From Cerioporus squamosus (taxonomy: Eukaryota > Basidiomycota > Agaricomycetes > Polyporales > Polyporaceae): a stretch of 64,000 nucleotides of DNA. The stretch lies in the NCBI GenBank assembly GCA_022592435.1, contig JABYQS010000033.1:62001-126000 (forward strand). Direction: 5' to 3'. The position numbers were made by a program, and so were the translations under genes. The notes under the pieces are model-generated. The model had not been told where the DNA came from, did not search any database, and worked only from the letters and a program-made list of their open reading frames with translations. Below are positions 57,690-64,000 of the stretch, in pieces (the first letter of the stretch is position 1; each line of letters begins with the position of its first letter).

Positions 57690-60600
57690 TCTGCTGTAAT
57701 TGCATGACCGCCTGGCTCTCCCTCGTTACGACCCCCAGCCTTCCAGGCCATGACCCGTCTTTATTCCTGTAGACTCCCACTCCCAGCCCCCATCCGCTCC
57801 CCCGTGTATTGTATGCTGGACAGGTCTGGGCGTACAAGTTCAGCGTCCCCTCCGTACGTCCTCTCCCGACGTCATGCACGTCGCGTGTCTCCGTAGATGC
57901 TAAGTCAATGATTGTTGCTGGATCATCTTCCCTTCGCCGCTCCTTGTAGCCCGTGGCTGACACATTCCCCGCCCTCGTTCTACCGTTCTACCGTCCTACC
58001 AAGACCACCCTGTCCGCTATCCCTCCTTTCCTCCTTTCGTATCCTTCTACCCCTCGTATTCACAGACGGTACTCGAAGACGCGTTGGACACGCCCTCCTT
58101 GTGCTCCCGTCCCTTTTGGCTTCTGCGCTTCGTCCGCGCAGTGTGTATATTGTGGTATACTTACATACGTGTATAACTAGGTAATAATCGTGTTCGTCGT
58201 CGGGACTGTACAAATATGCCATACTTCTGTGCTCCATCACCCACCATCCACCACCCACTCGCTCCTTGGGTCGCACTGAAGCCACGGGCTCCCAATGCGA
58301 CGTGGTCAGCCGCCAGCTGCGCCTGAGGCGGCCATCAGGTTCACCTGCCAGCCACATGAGGATGCAGACGGAGCGGAAGAGGCGAACGTGCGGGCGGACC
58401 TCGGACCTCGGACTTGCGGGAGATGTCCGTGCGCACACCTCCTAGTGCGTGCACCATCCGGCGGCAGTAAACCACACGTAGGATTGGCTTCCAGCTCGTT
58501 GGTGTCGAAGGGCTCACATGGCATGCATGGAAATCACACAGAGGACTGCGGTGCAGTACAACTTGTAAGGCCTAGTCTGCCGCGCGACCGCAGCGCGGTG
58601 TCTGTCTGCCATACGTATGGTACTGGGAGGACAGACTGGAACTCCCGCAGTCACTGCGCTTGTTTGGAGAGCGTGCGCTCGTCCGCTAAACCGCGCGGTT
58701 CAGTTGGTATTGGAGTCCCGAGCCAGCGTGCACGCGTGAACGTATCGACGGAGAACTGGTCTAGCCACCATCTGCGCACTCCACCGCCAGCACCAGGCTG
58801 TGTGCACTCCGAGTCGTTACATACAGCTGCACTCGAGGACTTTTCTCCTCGCAAGCTCGCCGCGGCTTCCAGACTGTGTACTGAGACCTCGGGCGTCCGG
58901 TGCCCACCACGCAAGCCAATCGGCTGGCTGGACGGAAAGAGGGAGGGCCGCGCTTCGATGCTTCGTGAGTTCGTGGGTTCGTGGACTGAGCCGCGCGGGA
59001 ACGGAAGGGAGTGCCTGGGGCGGTCTGTGTGGACGGTGGTAGCGTCCGTGTCGGGTCGAGTCGGGTCGGGTCGAGTCGAGTCGAGGCTCGAGCTGTGGTA
59101 CCTGGTCCTCGAGGATGGTTTGGGTAAAGCAGAGGACGATTCAGTATACGTACGGTGAGGTAGCTTGATTACCGGCGGGGAGATGCAGGTGGGAGCTCGA
59201 TGGTCGATGGTGACGACATCGAACTTTGCGAGAGATACTGATTAATGTGGGGGTAGGACGGTGACCGGTGACCCTGGGGCCTGGAGACATGAGCTCATAC
59301 TTGCATGTACCTGTATGTGACTGGGGGGAGGGCTGGGGTCCGGGAGGGCACATAGGATCTCCGTCGCCAGAGAAACAGAATGAGTGCACACGCGCCGGGC
59401 GTGGTTCTTGACCGGCGCACTGCGGATATCTGCGCATGTAGGTGGGTGGACTCAAGTACTCGAGATGGTGCATATGGGCCGGGCGGTCACACAGCCGGAG
59501 ACTACATTGAGAGGTATGCGTACGTAGCACCGAAGAGAGTCGAAGTAGGTCCCCTCGGTCCCCGAGAGACGTCCGTGGGCGCTGGGCGGTGATGTTCACT
59601 CAAGGTACCGTCCCCGGGACGGCAATTTAATTGATATCCGTGGCCATGAGAGGCTCTCGCGGCTCGGCTCGCAAGCAGTGCAATCCCGGAGTGCTTTTTA
59701 GGGAACAACGCGGGACGGCCGCTGGCTGGGCGAAGGTTGGTAGCAAGCACCTATGCGCGCACAGGTATGAGGCGACAGAGGTGTCCGAGGAGGATCGGGT
59801 CAATGGCTACGCGCCGGCGGGGAGATTGCTATGACTCCTTCCAAATACGGGTGAGCCACACCATGGCCACACCGCGCCAGGGAGATGGAACGGTCTAGCC
59901 GCGAGAGCGAGCGGTGGTGGGGTGAGCGGCGAAGACAGGCATGGACGCGGTAGGGGCCCAGGCGTTGTCACAGTCAATGGGAGGGCGGTGATCGAGGTCG
60001 GGCGGTGGACTGACATGTCGACAGTGGACACAGCTAGACTTTGTGTCTCCGTTGCTCGATATCATGATCAGGCCGTCTCCATCGAGAGGATTACGGAACG
60101 TACGTCGACGTGACGCTGCGTAGCTGCTGCTGTTGATTCCGGGGCGTGACTGCTATGAATTCCTGGTGTGCGGGGATCCGGAGGCTCGCACGATTGACCC
60201 CATTGGATCGTCGTATGACGCACGAGTTGGACGGAGCGCGGGGTGCGGACGCTCGGAACGAACCGCCATAGGGTGCCGTTACAGATGTTGCTCTGCCTTC
60301 CGTAAACGGAGACCAGCCACGGCGGTTGTATCTGGCAGCCACCCCAGACATGCACGGAGCAGCCGAGCAATCGCCGGAGCCTGAATGGCAGAGCGACGGC
60401 GGAGAGGGCGTACGGTCGAGCGCAAGCTAGCTGTGAGGTCGACGGCAGTGGTTGAGAGGACCTGAAACAGTCGCGGGTCGCCGGGGGAGGTCCGTGCGCA
60501 TAATGGATGCACGCACAGGGAAGTGAGATGCACGGCCGAACAGGTGGCCCGCCCCGTGTAGAAGCACTGAGCGAGATGCCCCGGGCTGGTCAGATGCCCT

Positions 60601-61355
60601 CCCGATAGCAGATAATGCGCATGAGGCAGGAAAGCACAGAGCAGAGAGCCCTGTGTGCGTGCTGCGTCTGCATAGTGGTTTCAGCGTGCCGCTGGGACGG
60701 GGGAGGTAGTGGCCGGGAGGAGCATGCACAGGCGCACTGCAGGCGCATTCGCCAGCGGCCACTGCTCCCTCCTCCGACGGTGGGCGCTACTGCAGCCGCT
60801 CGCAGTGCAGCTGCCATATATGGGCGTCACATCCTACGGTCACAGAGCGTCACATCCTCGTGGGGATGCGTGCCAGCCCCCCTGCTGGGCCCCTGCCTGC
60901 CAGGTTGCGTGCCGGGTGGCTAGAGACGAGCTGCAGCGACCGCGCTGTCCCCCCGCGCCGTCGAGCAGGTGCTGGACAACGTCGAGAGGAGGGAGGAAGA
61001 GAGGCGGGCGGCTATTCAGGCTCCGCCACAGATTTGTGTTTGAGCGTGTATACCGTTATTCAGGGCTTCGCCGAACTCACGTTGCCCCCGACCGCTCTTC
61101 CCTCCCACCACCACCGTCCTCATCGCCCGCCCTTATCCTCCCCTCCCCGTCCCCCGCTCCCCGCTCCCCCCAGCGGCTTGCGCTCGCCCCCGCCCTCCGT
61201 CCCACCCAGCGCATCCGTCGCCCCCCTGCGGTTCCCCGGCCCAGACTCCCGTACGGGGCCATCTCGCATACCTCTCCACCGCGCACTGCGTCTCCCCTCG
61301 TTCTCCCATCCGCGCGCCATCGGCCGCTCTGGCTGATCGCCTCCTCCACCTCACG
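57690..61355. other. 3.7-kb non-coding region upstream of the SWI1-like gene
   Basis: This is the longest gap in the window. The first 500 bp, T/C-rich, are the Tvp38-like 3' flank. A 287-codon plus-strand ORF (58295-59158) lies here but has low-complexity Arg/Ser/Gly composition and no motif. A pentanucleotide repeat lies at 59051-59085. From about 61080 the strand becomes strongly C-rich (CTCCCCGTCCCCCGCTCCCC), typical of a 5' UTR. The gap may hold long regulatory sequence, a long 5' UTR or a non-coding transcript; the sequence alone does not say which. Confidence 0.4.
59051..59085. repeat. (TCGRG)7 pentanucleotide repeat
   Basis: Seven tandem units, TCGGG or TCGAG, followed by a short palindrome-like CTCGAG end. 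It is a GC-rich microsatellite in non-coding sequence. Confidence 0.8.
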
Positions 61356-64000
61356 ATGCTCCCCACCAACTACGGCGTCGGCCAACCAGGCCTCCCGCAG
61401 CCACAGCAGCAGGCCGGGCCCCAGCCGGGCATGCCGAACATGGCGGGTGTCGACCAGGCCCGACTGTGGCAGATACAGCAGGCACAACAACACCAGCAAC
61501 ACCAGCAGCAGCAGCTCGCTGCTCTCAGGGCGGCGCAGGGGAACACAGTCACAGAACAGCAGGTACGTGCATCTCCTAGTCCCGTCACGGCGCGTTCCTC
61601 CATTCCTCCACCCTCCAAATACTCTCTTCCGCATGTGTCCACGATGTTCCACCATCCCTCTATCTACGAGCCTGAATACAAGGCCGCTGTGCCCCGTCCA
61701 CCCCCTCCATCGCTCTCTCCACCGCCTTAATCTCACCTTGTAGCATTTACTCACGCCCGTCTGATTATGTCATCATACCCGACTGCCTTACTTGTGACCT
61801 TTCGCGCTTGCGACCCGCGCTCACCACATCCGCTTTTTTCTCTTCCTCCCTAGATGATGGAGTTCCTTCGCAGTCGAGGAGGAATGCCCAATCAGCCTCA
61901 GGGGATGCCACAGCAACAACCACAACGACAACTGCCCTTCGGAGGCATGCCTCAGCTCGGCGCCAATGGTATGCCCTCGTTCTCGCACGACCCCTCTCAA
62001 GGTCTGCCCAACGCACAAGCCCAGTTCGGCAACACGCCAGGTGGCCAGAACTTCTCCAATAATCTCCAGCTACAGCAGGCGTTGGCGCGCACCCAGAACC
62101 AGATGTTCTCGAACCAGGGCAACGACTCCATGCGCCAGCTTAACCTCATGCTCCAGCAGCAAAATCAGAACGGCATGCCAAACCAGAACGCGATGGCCGC
62201 GTTCCAGCGTTTGCAACAGTCGCAGCAGCAGCATCCCCAGCAGCAGCAGACCCAACATCCACAACATTCGCAAGGCATGGGCGGCGCGCAGTTACCTCCC
62301 GGAATATTCGCCGGCGCGATGAACCCTTCTATGTCTGGCAACATGCCCTCCAATCTCCAGGCCAGCCAGTTGGCGCAGGCGAGACAGGCCGGTATGATTC
62401 CTCAGCTGCCTCAACACGGTGGTATGTCCGACGGTCAGATGCAGGCGCAGGGTCAGCCGAACCAGCAGCGTCGACCGCTCAACCTCCAGGACATGCACGA
62501 CAAGGCGCAGCAGCTCAGGAACTCGATCGCGGCGACCGAGGGACGCATCAAACAGTACCAGATGCAGCAGCAGGTTGGCGGTGGACCTATCCCGCCTGAC
62601 CACCTCGCGTCGGAGATCAACAGGATGCAGAAGGACGTTGAGCAGAGACGTGAGGCTCTGAGGAGGATATTGGCCATCGTACAAGGCGTGGCAGGTGGTG
62701 GTACTCCGGGCGGTTTGACGCTCCCTTTGGGCATGTGAGTCCTTTCGTCTAAGCTTCGTCTCGCGCTATGCACTATACGAAGCCTTTCGTTGCTGATCGG
62801 TATAATAGGAAACCGCCCTCCGCGTCCCCCATTCCGACTCAGCGCATACCCGGTGGACCTACCAATCCATCTCAGGTCGGCTGGATGCAGCAGCCGGGTC
62901 CTTCCGCATCTCCCGCACACCAGTACACCAACAGTCCTCGTCCTATGCCTAACGGTCCTAACATGATGCAGAACGGACACCCTCAGCAGGGCGTCCGTCC
63001 GATGAGTACGCCTCAACTCCCTCCTCAGATGGTCGCATCCCAGTCGAACCAGCCCATCCCACGCACGGCGGCTACTCCGCTTCAGGGCCCGAACGCTGGT
63101 GGTGCCATGCAGTCGACTCCGCAGCAAACGCCGAATCCGGCGCAGGCCATGCTTGGGAGCGGCGGCATGGGTGTTCCTAATGGACAACCGGGGCAGCACC
63201 CTACCTTGGCCGGCATGGTACTCACGCCGCTCATGCAACCGCAGTTCAAGCGAGCATACTGGGAGCAGTGGTACCCGAAGCACCAGCCGAAGGATCAGTC
63301 TGCCTTGAGGTTCGAGGACCGGCCGATTGATCTGCATCAGCTTCACGTTGAGGTGATGAACGCGGGTTCTTACCGTATCGTAAGTCGCTCGCTTTTCGTC
63401 CGAAGCCTCCGCGTAGTATTGATTCTTGTCATGCAGGTCAATCAGAAGGACCTTTGGCCGGTCATTGGCGCGAAGCTCGGTTTCGTTCACTTCCCAGGGA
63501 ATGAAAACGAGCCCGGGAGGGCTGGGCCTGCCCTCGCGGCTCATCTCGAGCACATCTACAAGGAGTTCCTCCTTGAGTTCGATCAGCAGTATCTCAGGCA
63601 ACTCTTCCAACACCGGCGGCAGTTGGCGGCCGCACAGTACCAGAACCAGAAGAACGCCGCAACGGGTCATGGTTCGATGGACGGTGGCATGTCGATGCAG
63701 GCAGGCCCGCAGCTCCTCACCGACGTGAAGGACCCGAAGGTCGTCAACGAGCTCATCTCGTACGCGCTCGTGTCCGCACAGGAGATGCAGCAGCGCGGTG
63801 TCGCTCCCCAACTGATACAGCTGGTCGAACGCCATCGAGACACGCTGAAGAACATGCAGGAGCAGCAGCGCAACTTCCAGCAGAAGATCCAGACGGCAGC
63901 TCAGCAGGGCGGCGCGCAGGGTCAGCCGCGGAATCTGTCGAACCAGTTGATGAACGGCCAGCAGATGAACGGCATGAACCCTATGGGCAACGCTCAGCAG
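61356..64000 (+). CDS. SWI1: SWI1-like ARID protein (SWI/SNF subunit), 5' part
   Basis: This is the probable DNA-binding subunit of the SWI/SNF nucleosome-remodelling complex. The gene runs off the right edge. Exons are read as 61356-61562, 61854-62734, 62809-63379 and 63437 onward. The start MLPTNYGVGQPGLPQPQQQA opens a long Gln/Pro/Met/Asn-rich activation-type region with many Q-runs and MPN/GMP repeats, plus a helix DMHDKAQQLRNSIAATEGRI. The ARID domain covers the last intron: LTPLMQPQFKRAYWEQWYPK, DRPIDLHQLHVEVMNAGSYR, then VNQKDLWPVIGAKLGFVHFP and HLEHIYKEFLLEFDQQYLRQ. A further helix ELISYALVSAQEMQQRGV follows. The first intron (291 nt) is longer than usual. The C-terminal part lies outside the window. 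Confidence 0.86.

Noticed and set aside
58295..59158. 287-codon plus-strand ORF
   Set aside because: It is low-complexity, runs through the TCGRG repeat and has no recognisable domain; long open frames are expected by chance in GC-rich DNA.

Overview
The window is nuclear DNA from a filamentous basidiomycete, most likely a mushroom-forming Agaricomycete. The evidence is GC-rich coding sequence, genes cut by many short GT-AG introns (mostly about 50-65 nt), close packing with divergent promoters of 230-380 bp, and basidiomycete-type gene content (a homeodomain regulator with a long C-terminal extension, F-box protein, Zn2Cys6 regulator, fused BIO3-BIO1). I see no rRNA, tRNA, transposon, CRISPR or prokaryotic operon structure.

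Layout, left to right. 0.3-4.5 kb: ribosomal protein uS10/S20, the ARPC2 subunit of Arp2/3, and an eIF4B-like RRM protein. 5.5-7.4 kb: a homeodomain regulator with a long non-coding upstream flank (7.4-9.9 kb). 9.9-13 kb: U1-70K and COX10, divergently transcribed. 13-18.4 kb: an uncertain small minus-strand locus, a broken copy of a small secreted six-cysteine protein, and a secreted S10 serine carboxypeptidase. 19.4-22.5 kb: MPDU1-like PQ-loop protein and eIF3e. 22.9-30.3 kb: a Nudix CoA-diphosphatase-like protein, Vps34 PI 3-kinase and fused BIO3-BIO1 of biotin synthesis. 31-36.6 kb: a four-helix MARVEL-like membrane protein and cysteinyl-tRNA synthetase. 37.3-38.0 kb: the intact paralogue of the secreted six-cysteine protein, inverted relative to the first copy. 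39.9-44.3 kb: a Ser-rich single-pass membrane protein with two apparent 1-nt deletions, the complex I assembly factor CIA30, and an unknown tail-anchored-looking ORF. 45.3-50 kb: LYS1, an F-box protein and a J-domain protein. 50.5-64 kb: a Zn2Cys6 regulator, a Tvp38/VTT membrane protein, a 3.7 kb non-coding stretch, and the 5' part of a SWI1-like ARID protein that runs off the right edge.

Most genes are unrelated housekeeping functions placed side by side, not a cluster for one pathway. The parts least explained by known families are the two-copy secreted six-cysteine protein, the unknown ORF at 43.6 kb beside a strongly T-rich/A-poor stretch, and the Ser-rich membrane protein. Exon boundaries quoted were read by eye from splice signals and reading frame. 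Those given with explicit coordinates were checked for a total length divisible by three where stated.
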